A stretch of DNA of 37,915 nucleotides from Chlorobiota bacterium (GTDB taxonomy: Bacteria; Bacteroidota; Bacteroidia; Bacteroidales; JAADGE01), in assembly GCA_013152535.1 (NCBI GenBank), contig JAADGE010000027.1:1-37915 (forward strand), written 5' to 3'. The notes below the pieces were generated by a model. It made no database searches, was not told the DNA's origin, and was given only the letters and a program-made list of their open reading frames with translations. Shown one piece after another: positions 9,401 through 17,646 of the stretch. How positions within the stretch are numbered: the stretch's first letter is position 1; each line of letters opens with the position of its first letter. The translations under genes and the position numbers were made by a program.

Positions 9401-10873
9401 TTATCTCCTGCTGTAATTCGGAGCTTCTCTTGTTATAGTTATATCGTGGGGATGATTTTCAGTAACACCGGCAGATGTTATTTTAACGAATTTTGCTTTA
9501 TGCAAAGCCTTAATATCTTTAGCTCCGCAATATCCCATTCCGGCTCTTAATCCGCCTGTTAACTGAACCATAACTTCGTGCAAGGTTCCTTTATACGGCA
9601 CTCTTCCCGCAATTCCTTCCGGAACTAATTTTTTTGCATCATCTTCAGTATCTTGAAAATATCTGTCTTTTGATCCGTCCTGCATAGCTTCTAATGATCC
9701 CATTCCGCGATAGGTCTTAAACTTACGTCCTTGGTAAATTATTGTGTCACCGGGTGATTCATCAACTCCGGCAATTAAGGAACCAATCATAACCGATGAA
9801 GCACCTCCTGCTATGGCTTTTACTATATCTCCGGAATAGCGAATGCCTCCGTCGGCAATAACCGGAACATCCGTTGATTTCAGAGCATTTGTAACATCGT
9901 AAATTGCTGATAATTGCGGTACACCTACTCCGGCAATAATTCGTGTCGTACAAATAGAACCCGGTCCTATTCCTACTTTTACAGCATCAGCTCCGGCTTT
10001 TGCTAAATCTTTTGCTGCTTCCGCTGTTGCTATATTTCCTACAATAAAATCAATTGATTTATATCTTCTTTTTGCTTCTTTAAGAGTGTCAATAACACCC
10101 TTTGAGTGCCCGTGTGCAGTATCAATGACAATGGCATCTGTTCCTGAACGGACTAATGCATCAATACGGTCAAAAACATCTGCTGTTACACCTACGCCGG
10201 CTGCCACCCTTAATCTGCCTTTATCATCTTTACAAGAATTCGGTCGGTCTTTTGCTTTTGTAATATCTTTATATGTAATTAATCCCTCAAGTTTGTAATT
10301 ATTATCAACAACAGGTAATTTTTCAATTTTGTATTTTTGCAGAATTTCAGATGCTTTTTCTAAATCGGTAGATTGAGATGTTGTAATTAAATTATCAGAT
10401 GTCATTACATCTTTAATTTTCCGTTTTAATCGTTTTTCAAAACGTAAATCTCTGTTTGTAACTATTCCGATTAATTTTTGATTGCTTTCAACAACAGGAA
10501 TACCTCCGATTTTATATTTTGTCATTAATGCCAATGCATCTTCAACGTTTTCCTCGGGAGAAATAGTAATCGGGTCTATTATCATTCCGTTTTCGGCACG
10601 TTTGACCTGTTTAACTTGTTGAGCCTGTCTTTCAATACTCATATTTTTATGAATGACACCGATTCCGCCTTCACGTGCAATTGCAATAGCGAGCCATGCT
10701 TCTGTTACGGTATCCATTGCAGCCGAAACAATCGGTGTTTTTAAATAAATATTTCTGCTGAATTTGCTTTGTATGTCAGTTTCTCGCGGCAAAACTTCTG
10801 AATATGCCGGTATAAGCAAAACATCATCAAAAGTAAATGCTTCTGAACTTATTTTTTCTGACAGAAAAGACAT
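9401..10873 (-). CDS. guaB: Inosine-5'-monophosphate dehydrogenase
   Basis: This 490-aa enzyme oxidises IMP to XMP with NAD, the committed step to GMP. The start [17 protein letters not shown] is the family N-terminus. Two CBS modules lie at about 95-205. The catalytic loop [15 protein letters not shown] has its active Cys near residue 306, and the flap [18 protein letters not shown] is intact. Length is typical. It heads the minus-strand run of envelope foldases and OstA; this pairing is probably historical and not functional. A -7 box lies upstream of it. Confidence 0.98.
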   Translation of the reverse strand: MSFLSEKISSEAFTFDDVLLIPAYSEVLPRETDIQSKFSRNIYLKTPIVSAAMDTVTEAWLAIAIAREGGIGVIHKNMSIERQAQQVKQVKRAENGMIIDPITISPEENVEDALALMTKYKIGGIPVVESNQKLIGIVTNRDLRFEKRLKRKIKDVMTSDNLITTSQSTDLEKASEILQKYKIEKLPVVDNNYKLEGLITYKDITKAKDRPNSCKDDKGRLRVAAGVGVTADVFDRIDALVRSGTDAIVIDTAHGHSKGVIDTLKEAKRRYKSIDFIVGNIATAEAAKDLAKAGADAVKVGIGPGSICTTRIIAGVGVPQLSAIYDVTNALKSTDVPVIADGGIRYSGDIVKAIAGGASSVMIGSLIAGVDESPGDTIIYQGRKFKTYRGMGSLEAMQDGSKDRYFQDTEDDAKKLVPEGIAGRVPYKGTLHEVMVQLTGGLRAGMGYCGAKDIKALHKAKFVKITSAGVTENHPHDITITREAPNYSRR

Positions 10874-10916
10874 AATGGTTTTTTTAGAAAGAGTATAAAT
10901 TACAAATATTAACTGA

Positions 10917-10924
10917 CAAAAATA
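10917..10924 (-). promoter_or_regulatory. -7 element for guaB
   Basis: The minus strand reads TATTTTTG here, a match to TAnnTTTG, 43 bases upstream of the guaB ATG. It lies in the divergent interval to the cytochrome-like gene. No clear -33 box is seen. Confidence 0.35.
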
Positions 10925-11017
10925 TAAATATTTGTTTTATAATGTATAATTTTAGGAATTAATAAACATTTACGGTTCATAAACTTTTATAAATGTTATT
11001 AAAATAATTTGATTCCT

Positions 11018-11530
11018 ATGGGAAAACTCTTTTTATATTCTGTTTTATTAGTTTTTGTCGCAAGTATAATTTTTGCATTTTCTTCAAATTCAACGAAAAT
11101 GTACCTGTTTTCGGGACGGATACTTATAAAGATTATATGCACAAACTTAGCTGAAAAATATCCCGGAAATTTTCCTGACAGCTTGATTCAACTTCCGGAA
11201 GCCGATATTAATACAATAAAGGAGCATCCCGAGCAGGGTGTTTTAACCTATTTACGTTCTGAATGTTTGCGATTCCATGTCGGTGTTCGCGGAAAACAAA
11301 GAAGAGGGGATTACAGGGGAACAGGATGTTCTTCTTGTCATATTCCGTATAGTGATAACGGTTTTTATGAAGGTAACGATCCTACGATTCCGAAAGATGT
11401 GCACGGGCATCTATTGGTTCATTCTATTCAATCATCACGAAAAACAAAAGTGAAAGTTTTTGTACCGATTTTTGTATTTTTGATTGCTCTTTTTTGGTTT
11501 TTCAGAAGAAGAAAAAAGATGAAAAAATAA
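11018..11530 (+). CDS. Truncated multihaem cytochrome fragment with C-terminal membrane anchor
   Basis: A 170-aa protein with an N-terminal membrane segment (about 4-21) and a C-terminal one (about 146-162) followed by RRRKKMKK. One haem motif, CSSCH, lies at 104-108 inside GDYRGTGCSSCHIPYSDNGFYEG. A second site reads CLRFH at 83-87, a CxxCH whose second Cys has become Phe (TTC at 11273-11275). From memory, larger secreted multihaem cytochromes share this stretch and continue past the point where this protein changes into a membrane tail. It looks like a cut-down and partly decayed relative, either a pseudogene remnant or a repurposed monohaem anchor. I start at the ATG at 11018, not the TTG at 11009. 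Confidence 0.6.
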   Translation: MGKLFLYSVLLVFVASIIFAFSSNSTKMYLFSGRILIKIICTNLAEKYPGNFPDSLIQLPEADINTIKEHPEQGVLTYLRSECLRFHVGVRGKQRRGDYRGTGCSSCHIPYSDNGFYEGNDPTIPKDVHGHLLVHSIQSSRKTKVKVFVPIFVFLIALFWFFRRRKKMKK

Positions 11531-11553
11531 AAGTTTATAAAGTTGAAAGTAAA

Positions 11554-12798
11554 ATGAAAAAAAATCTGTTAATATTATTTATATTGTCTTTAATTACAAG
11601 TTGCGGCAATACGGCTGAAAATTCAAAAGTAAGCAACAAAAAAGAAAAAGAAACCGAAAAATACGAAACAGGGAATTTCGAGTTTTTACAAAGTAAGAAT
11701 TCAAAAAAAGCGAAAGAAACTCTGATTGTTATTATTGATCCGCACGGAGACGGTAAACTTGCCGTGTCAGAATTTAAGGAAATTGTTAAAAATTTTGACT
11801 GCACAATTATCGGACTTAATAATGTTGAAAATAATCTGCCGGATTACAGTGAAAAAATAAAATCTGATATAAACGATGCTGCCGGAATTTTGGATTTGAA
11901 CATACAACATCTTTTCATTACAGGTTTTTCCGGCGGAGCACGTATGGCTTTTCAATACGGAATATCGCACAATGTAAGCGGTGTTTTAATGTGCGGTGCG
12001 GGTATTAATTTACAAAAAGTCGGAAACTTAAAATTTCCTTTGGCAATGATAATCGGAACAAAAGATTTTAACTTTATTGAACAGTATTATTCGCCTTATT
12101 CGCCGATTGTGAAAAACAAAAATATTTTAACGCTTGTTTTTGAAGGTATTCACGAATGGCCTCCGGAAGATGATATTAACACGGCAGTTTCTTTTTTATT
12201 TTTAAAAAATAAACTTTCTTCCGTTAAAGAAAATGAATTAAAAAAAGAAGCAAAAACCTTTTTGAACCGAAAAGAATATTTAAAAGCATTTAAAATGTAT
12301 GAAGCATCTTACAAAATGAATAACGAAAATTCGGAAACAGAATTGAATAATCTTCTGAATGATAGTAAGTTCAAGACTTTTATTAAAGAATATGAAGTAT
12401 CTTTACAAAAAGAAATCGACAGAAATCAAACATATATCGAATATTTATCCGGTAAAAATTTGAATTGGTGGCACGATGAAATTTTCAGAATAAACAAAAA
12501 GATGAAATTGAAAGATAAATTTAAAGCGGCAAGTTTTGCAAGAAGTAAAGCATATCTCGGTATAGCAATGTATTCTTTTGTAAACAAAGAAATTACAAAC
12601 CCTTGGAGTAAAAATATCGATAAGTATTTAAAAATTTATGAGTATCTTGAACCTGAAAATCCGGATATGTGGTTTTATAATTCCGTAAGAGAAAAACAAA
12701 AAAATAATTCCGCTTTAAGCGAAAAATATTTGAAACGTGCCTTTGCATTCGGTTTTAAAGACAGTATAAAAGCGAAAAAATACGATTTAATTCAATAA
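11554..12798 (+). CDS. Alpha/beta-hydrolase lipoprotein with helical C-terminal region
   Basis: A 414-aa lipoprotein: short signal and lipobox LITSC (Cys at 17). Residues about 45-225 form an alpha/beta-hydrolase domain. The nucleophile elbow is GFSGGARMAF, the likely acid is the Asp in IIGTKDF, and the likely base is the His in GIHEWPP. The C-terminal half (about 230-414) is lysine-rich and helical, with a TPR-like look (EAKTFLNRKEYLKAFKMYEAS). The substrate is unknown. It starts 23 bases after the cytochrome-like gene and ends 7 bases before mscS. The ATG at 11554 is chosen because the lipoprotein signal begins there. Confidence 0.75.
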   Translation: MKKNLLILFILSLITSCGNTAENSKVSNKKEKETEKYETGNFEFLQSKNSKKAKETLIVIIDPHGDGKLAVSEFKEIVKNFDCTIIGLNNVENNLPDYSEKIKSDINDAAGILDLNIQHLFITGFSGGARMAFQYGISHNVSGVLMCGAGINLQKVGNLKFPLAMIIGTKDFNFIEQYYSPYSPIVKNKNILTLVFEGIHEWPPEDDINTAVSFLFLKNKLSSVKENELKKEAKTFLNRKEYLKAFKMYEASYKMNNENSETELNNLLNDSKFKTFIKEYEVSLQKEIDRNQTYIEYLSGKNLNWWHDEIFRINKKMKLKDKFKAASFARSKAYLGIAMYSFVNKEITNPWSKNIDKYLKIYEYLEPENPDMWFYNSVREKQKNNSALSEKYLKRAFAFGFKDSIKAKKYDLIQ

Positions 12799-12805
12799 CA
12801 TAAAT

Positions 12806-13642
12806 ATGCTCGAAAAAATATTATCATACGACCTTATTAAGTATCACAGCATTCATATTACGACAGAAAGTGTTCTGAAATTACTGATTGTGTGGCTTGT
12901 AACTAAAATCCTTTTACTGTTAATTAAAAAAGGGTTTAGAATTTCGGGTAAAAAACGATCAATGCAACCGGAAGAATGGATGACATTTTATATAATTATA
13001 AAATATTTTGTGTGGCTTATAGGTTTTACGGTAATGCTTAATATTATAGGCGTGAATGTAACAATGTTGATTGCCGGTTCTTCGGCTTTGTTAATTGGTC
13101 TCGGTCTCGGAATTCAGCAGTATTTATATGATATGTTTGCGGGTTTAATTATTCTTTTTGAGAAAAAAATAACCATCGGAACCGTTATAGAATTAGAGGA
13201 TAAGCGTGTTTTAAAAATTACCGATGTTAAAATGCGTTTTTCCGAAGCAACAGACAGGAATGATATTCGAGTGATTATACCGAATTCAAAATTTCTCAGC
13301 AATCAAATTAATTTTTGGGAACAGAACCGTTCAAAATCCCGTTTTTTGCTTGATGTAAGTGTTGCATACGGAAGTAATCCCGATTTGGTAAGTGAATTAA
13401 TACTCAAAGCTGCAGCCGAACATAAAGATTGCAATGATAAACCAAAACCATTTGTTCGTTTGGTAAGTTTCGGCGATTCGTCATTAAATTTTCAATTGTT
13501 TTTTTGGAGCCGAAATAAGTTCAGAATAAAACAAGTAAAAAGTGATTTGAACAAAGGTATTTTACAATTATTTACGGAAAATAATATTCAAATTCCGTTT
13601 CCGCAAAGAGATGTGCATATTATTCAAAAATCTAAGAAATAA
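12806..13642 (+). CDS. MscS-family mechanosensitive ion channel
   Basis: A 278-aa inner-membrane channel with three membrane segments (about 22-40, 60-80, 87-110). The pore-lining TM3 shows the glycine/alanine pattern IAGSSALLIGLGLGIQQ, followed by the FAGLIILFEKKITIGTVIE linker into the beta domain and a typical MscS C-terminal alpha-beta domain. Such channels open on membrane tension and protect against hypo-osmotic shock. It follows the hydrolase lipoprotein by 7 bases. Its 3' end overlaps the convergent antiporter gene by 11 bases. Confidence 0.93.
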   Translation: MLEKILSYDLIKYHSIHITTESVLKLLIVWLVTKILLLLIKKGFRISGKKRSMQPEEWMTFYIIIKYFVWLIGFTVMLNIIGVNVTMLIAGSSALLIGLGLGIQQYLYDMFAGLIILFEKKITIGTVIELEDKRVLKITDVKMRFSEATDRNDIRVIIPNSKFLSNQINFWEQNRSKSRFLLDVSVAYGSNPDLVSELILKAAAEHKDCNDKPKPFVRLVSFGDSSLNFQLFFWSRNKFRIKQVKSDLNKGILQLFTENNIQIPFPQRDVHIIQKSKK

Positions 13643-14591
13643 TAGAATAAGTAATGTATGAAATGTAAATAAGAAGAAAAATAATCCCTTCTGTTCTGAC
13701 AATAATTTTGCGACCTAAAGTAAGGGTTGTAATAAAAAGTAAAACGCTCGCAAACATTGCAATTATGAGGTCAAAATTAATTTGTGCATTAAAAGGCAAC
13801 GGACTTATGGTTGCGGTAGTTCCGAGAATAAAAAAGACATTAAAAATATTTGAGCCGATAACATTTCCGATTATAATATCCGGTTTTTTCTTCCGTGCCG
13901 CAACAATTGATGTTGCCAACTCCGGTAAGGATGTTCCTACGGCAATAATTGTTAGCCCGATAACACGTTCCGACATACCGAGTATTTTTGCAATATTTAC
14001 GGCACCTTCCACCAAATATTTCCCGCCGAAATATAAACCGACTAAACCGAGAAGAATAAAAAAAATCGATTTCGGCATCGGCAGTTGCTTTATGTGTTCT
14101 TCCGTATCAACCGGAATACTTCCTTTTTTTGCCATTCCGAAGGTGTAAATCAGAAAAATAATCAAAAAACTCAGAAGAATTAATCCGTCACTGCGAGAAA
14201 TAAAATTAGCATTTGCTTTATCTATAAGTACATCATTCGCCAAAATACCCAAAATTACAATTGCCAATAAACTGAAAGGAATTTCTTTCCATTTTGTATT
14301 ATTTTGGATATGAATAGGATAAATAACGGCGGCAACACCGACTATAAGAAAAATATTGCTTATGTTGCTTCCGAGAACATTTCCTATTGCAATATCTGTA
14401 GAACCTTTTATTGCCGAAAATATATTAACAGTTAATTCCGGTGCCGAAGTTCCGAATGCAACAATAGTCAAACCTATTACCAAATCATTAATACCGAATT
14501 TCTTAGCTATTGCAGAAGCACCGTTAACCAACCATCCGGCACTGTAGATAATTAATACTATTCCGCCGGCTAAAAAAATAAAGTTTAACAT
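13632..14591 (-). CDS. CaCA-family cation (Na+/Ca2+ type) antiporter, YrbG-like
   Basis: A 319-aa inner-membrane protein with about ten segments in two homologous halves. Each half carries an alpha-repeat with ion-binding Glu and Asn: AFGTSAPELTVN with GNVLGSNISN in the first, AVGTSLPELATS with GNVIGSNIFN in the second. This is the hallmark of the CaCA superfamily; the transported cation cannot be told from sequence (Ca2+ or K+ against Na+ or H+). It lies 5 bases after the EEP-family gene and is probably cotranscribed with it. Confidence 0.94.
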   Translation of the reverse strand: MLNFIFLAGGIVLIIYSAGWLVNGASAIAKKFGINDLVIGLTIVAFGTSAPELTVNIFSAIKGSTDIAIGNVLGSNISNIFLIVGVAAVIYPIHIQNNTKWKEIPFSLLAIVILGILANDVLIDKANANFISRSDGLILLSFLIIFLIYTFGMAKKGSIPVDTEEHIKQLPMPKSIFFILLGLVGLYFGGKYLVEGAVNIAKILGMSERVIGLTIIAVGTSLPELATSIVAARKKKPDIIIGNVIGSNIFNVFFILGTTATISPLPFNAQINFDLIIAMFASVLLFITTLTLGRKIIVRTEGIIFLLIYISYITYSIIS

Positions 14592-14596
14592 AATTT

Positions 14597-15664
14597 TTAT
14601 AATTCAATTTCACAGCTTATCGGATAATGATCCGAAAATTTCTTACGATTACGCTTATATGATTTCGATGTCATTTTTTTATCGTGTAAAATATAATCTA
14701 TTCTGAATAAAGGAAGTCCTTTTGCATAAGTATGTCCTATTCCGATACCGCTTTCAAGAAAAGCATCCTTCAAATCGCCTTTAATATTTCGGTAAGTATA
14801 AGAAACCGGAGTATCGTTAAAATCTCCGCAAACAATAACAGGGTAGGGGGAAGATGCAATGTTCGGTACTAATTTTTCAACTTCACCGGCTCTTATTTTA
14901 TATGCTTCCAGTAATTTATTGCTTATCCCTTTTACACCTTCTATATTATCATCTTTACTGTTTTCGTTTATTTTTTCAATAAAGTCATAATCATTATCAT
15001 CTAAATGAATTGAAGCTAAGTGAATACTGTAAATTCTTACGGTATCTCGTTTTTTTACAATATCGGCATAAATACACTTTTGTTTTGTGTTTCCCAAATC
15101 AACAAAACCGCTTGAAATAATAGGATACATACTGAAAATTGCATTTCCGGAATATCCGGTTTTATTTTTTGACGAAATGACGTAACCTTTTGTTTGTTGA
15201 AATTTAATTATCTCATCCTGATAATTAAGTTTATCGGAAGAATAAAATTCTTGCAAACAAATAATATCAGCATTTTCATTTTTTATAACTTCTAAAATAT
15301 TTTTTCCCGCATTTTCTCCTGTCCAATTATATAAATCAAACATTCTTACGTTGTAGGACATAACTTTTAAGGAATTTACCGGTGTACTTATAACTTCTTT
15401 ATTTTTAAAAGAATAGAAATCTGAAATTCGATAGAAACTTAATAATAAAGCTAAAAGGGAGATAAAAAAATGTGGTTTTTTATAAAATATTCTGAAAATA
15501 AGAAACAGACAATTTATTATAATCAAAAAAGGAAATAATAAACCCAAAAGTGCCAGATAAGGAATTCTGTCTGGACTTATAAAAACAGAAAAATCAGAAA
15601 ATAAAAGAAGAACGGCAAAAAGCCAATTTAAAAAGATACCGATTTTAAAAAGAATTCTTTTCAA
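14597..15664 (-). CDS. Endonuclease/exonuclease/phosphatase (EEP) family membrane protein
   Basis: A 355-aa protein with two to three N-terminal membrane segments (about residues 5-85), then an EEP domain (about 98-355). Motifs in order: MSYNVRMFD (metal-site Asn), ICLQEF (metal-ligand Glu), CGDFNDTP (catalytic Asp/Asn), DYILHD and SDHYPISCEI (catalytic His). The substrate may be a phosphodiester in lipid or nucleic acid; membrane attachment favours a lipid or extracytoplasmic substrate. The start is a TTG at 15664: an in-frame stop lies four codons upstream and no ATG fits the N-terminus. Confidence 0.85.
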   Translation of the reverse strand: MKRILFKIGIFLNWLFAVLLLFSDFSVFISPDRIPYLALLGLLFPFLIIINCLFLIFRIFYKKPHFFISLLALLLSFYRISDFYSFKNKEVISTPVNSLKVMSYNVRMFDLYNWTGENAGKNILEVIKNENADIICLQEFYSSDKLNYQDEIIKFQQTKGYVISSKNKTGYSGNAIFSMYPIISSGFVDLGNTKQKCIYADIVKKRDTVRIYSIHLASIHLDDNDYDFIEKINENSKDDNIEGVKGISNKLLEAYKIRAGEVEKLVPNIASSPYPVIVCGDFNDTPVSYTYRNIKGDLKDAFLESGIGIGHTYAKGLPLFRIDYILHDKKMTSKSYKRNRKKFSDHYPISCEIEL

Positions 15665-15795
15665 TATTAAATTTCAGTCAGATAATACTGCAATTCTAAA
15701 ATAAACATACCGAAAATACAAATTTTTTTACATAAAATATTTAAAACTTATTTAGAAAAATTATAAATGACTATAAAACATATTTCGAAAATATG

Positions 15796-15834
15796 CTGTA
15801 TTATCCAGATATACAGTTGTTTGTCGAAATACAG
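15796..15834. promoter_or_regulatory. Triple ATACAG/CTGTAT half-sites upstream of hoxF
   Basis: CTGTAT (15796-15801), ATACAG (15811-15816) and ATACAG (15829-15834) form one inverted pair and one direct repeat in the 259-base interval between the EEP gene and hoxF. This could be a regulator-binding array. Short repeats in AT-rich DNA can also arise by chance. Confidence 0.3.
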
Positions 15835-15858
15835 TATTGCTTTCATTCCAATATGATA

Positions 15859-15873
15859 AATATCATTGATATT
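15859..15873. promoter_or_regulatory. 15-base palindrome upstream of hoxF, candidate operator
   Basis: AATATCATTGATATT is a perfect inverted repeat of 7-base arms around one central base, 50 bases upstream of the hoxF ATG. It overlaps a second near-palindrome, ATGATAAATATCAT (15853-15866). The arms contain TGAT/ATCA, reminiscent of Crp/Fnr-type sites though not the strict TTGAT-N4-ATCAA. It is the best candidate for control of the hydrogenase operon. Confidence 0.4.
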
Positions 15874-15923
15874 GCTGTCGGTTTTTCGGAATTTTACATC
15901 AGAAAAATTAAAACTGATTTTAT

Positions 15924-17645
15924 ATGGAATACACGACAATAAGAAACGAAAGAACACAATTATTAAATTATTTGTGGGAATTTCAAGATAAAAATGGTTA
16001 CATAAGCACTTCCGATATCAGAAAACTATCTAAAGAATTAGGAATATCTTGGATTGAGATTGAAGGTGTAATTTCTTTTTATCACTTTTTTAAAAGAAAA
16101 CCTACCGGAAAATATACGATTTACCTGAATAACAGTATGGTCTCCGAAATAAAAGGATTTCATAAAATTAAAGAGGCATTCGAAAAAGAAACAGGTGCTT
16201 TTTTCGGCGGAACCGACCCTACCGGAACTTTTAGTTTATTTGAAACTTCTTGTGTAGGATTAAGCGACCAAGAACCTGCCGCATTAATAAATTTTATGCC
16301 GGTTGTAAATTTAACTCCGAAAAAAGTTAAAGAAATTATTTCGCATCTTAAATCAGGCGGTAAAATTGATGATATTCAAGATGAAATTGAAGATCTTATC
16401 CGATACAAAAATGATAAAGGTGAGCCTGTTCTTTTTCGTGAATATAAGTTAGGAGACAGTATTTTAAATTTAGTAAAAAAACGACCGGATGAGGTTATTG
16501 AGGAAGTAAAGGACAGCGGACTTTCCGGGAGGGGCGGTGCATTTTTTCCGACAGGAATGAAATGGGAATTTGCCCGACGTTCACCGAGTATGCAAAAATA
16601 TGTTATTTGTAATGCCGATGAAGGAGAACCCGGGACATTTAAAGACAGAGTTTTGTTAAATCAAATGCCGGGTTTAGTGCTGGAAGGAATGATAACCGGC
16701 GGATATGCAATCGGTGCAACAAAAGGAATTATTTATTTGCGTGCCGAATATCGTTTCTTAAAAAAGAAAATAGAAAGTACAATTAAACATTTCTATAAAA
16801 TAGGGCTGCTCGGACAAAATATTCTCGGAAAAAATTTCGATTTTGATATAAGTTTAATGTCAGGTGCCGGAGCCTATGTTTGCGGAGAAGAGACCTCACT
16901 TATAGAATCTCTTGAAGGCAAAAGAGGCGGACCCAGAACAAAAGTTTATTTTCCGATTGAGAAAGGATATTTAGAACATCCGACGATTGTAAATAATGTT
17001 GAAACATTCTGTGTCGCTGCCAGAATTATGGAATTCCGAAGCGAAATTTTCAGCAGTAAAGGGACTTCTAAAACCAAAGGAACAAAATTACTTTCAATTT
17101 CAGGCGATTGCAAAAAACCCGGTATCTACGAAATTGAATGGGGTATTACAATTCAAGAAATGCTTAATCTTTGCGAAGCAAAAGATACTAACTACATTCA
17201 ATTCAGCGGTCCTTCAGGAACGGTTCTTACAAAAAAAGATTTTAACAGAACAATCTCGGGTGAAGATTTAATCTGCGGAGGTTCCGTAATGATTTTTAAC
17301 TCGAAAAGAGATGTTTTTGATATTTTAACCAATTTTTCAAATTTCTTTATTGCAGAATCTTGCGGACTTTGCACTCCTTGCAGAGCCGGTAATTATTTGA
17401 TAGGAAAAAGATTAGAAAAAATAAGAAAAGGAGAAGCAACATACGAAGAAATTGAAGAAATCAAAAGTTGGGGAAAAGTTTTAAGAGATACAAGTCGTTG
17501 CGGATTAGGTAAAACATCATCAAATTTTATTGTTGAGGCTATCGATAAATTTCCCGAAGTATTTAAAAAAGTAGGATTAAAAGATAAAGAATTTAATCTT
17601 TCGGCTGCTTTAAATGATTATTATGACACAGTAAAAAATAATTAA
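15924..17645 (+). CDS. hoxF: NAD(P)-reducing hydrogenase diaphorase subunit HoxF (NuoE-NuoF type)
   Basis: A 573-aa flavoprotein that passes electrons between NAD(P)H and the hydrogenase. Residues 1-150 form a NuoE/HoxE-like domain (VISFYHFFKRKPTGKYTIYL). It has only one Cys (C110), so a normal four-Cys [2Fe-2S] site is missing. Residues 165-573 are the NuoF-like domain: FMN loop LSGRGGAFFPTGMKW near 200, NADH-binding GAGAYVCGEETSLIESLEG near 313, and the [4Fe-4S] ligands SCGLCTPC near 480 with SRCGLG near 525. The arrangement matches HoxF of group 3d hydrogenases with a fused N-terminus. It is first in the operon, 1 base before the hoxU-hoxY fusion gene. Confidence 0.93.
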   Translation: MEYTTIRNERTQLLNYLWEFQDKNGYISTSDIRKLSKELGISWIEIEGVISFYHFFKRKPTGKYTIYLNNSMVSEIKGFHKIKEAFEKETGAFFGGTDPTGTFSLFETSCVGLSDQEPAALINFMPVVNLTPKKVKEIISHLKSGGKIDDIQDEIEDLIRYKNDKGEPVLFREYKLGDSILNLVKKRPDEVIEEVKDSGLSGRGGAFFPTGMKWEFARRSPSMQKYVICNADEGEPGTFKDRVLLNQMPGLVLEGMITGGYAIGATKGIIYLRAEYRFLKKKIESTIKHFYKIGLLGQNILGKNFDFDISLMSGAGAYVCGEETSLIESLEGKRGGPRTKVYFPIEKGYLEHPTIVNNVETFCVAARIMEFRSEIFSSKGTSKTKGTKLLSISGDCKKPGIYEIEWGITIQEMLNLCEAKDTNYIQFSGPSGTVLTKKDFNRTISGEDLICGGSVMIFNSKRDVFDILTNFSNFFIAESCGLCTPCRAGNYLIGKRLEKIRKGEATYEEIEEIKSWGKVLRDTSRCGLGKTSSNFIVEAIDKFPEVFKKVGLKDKEFNLSAALNDYYDTVKNN

Positions 17646-17646
17646 T

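Noticed and set aside
13708-14148. 146-codon open frame on the plus strand inside the CaCA antiporter gene
   Set aside because: It is a shadow of the hydrophobic repeats in the antiporter and has no independent support.
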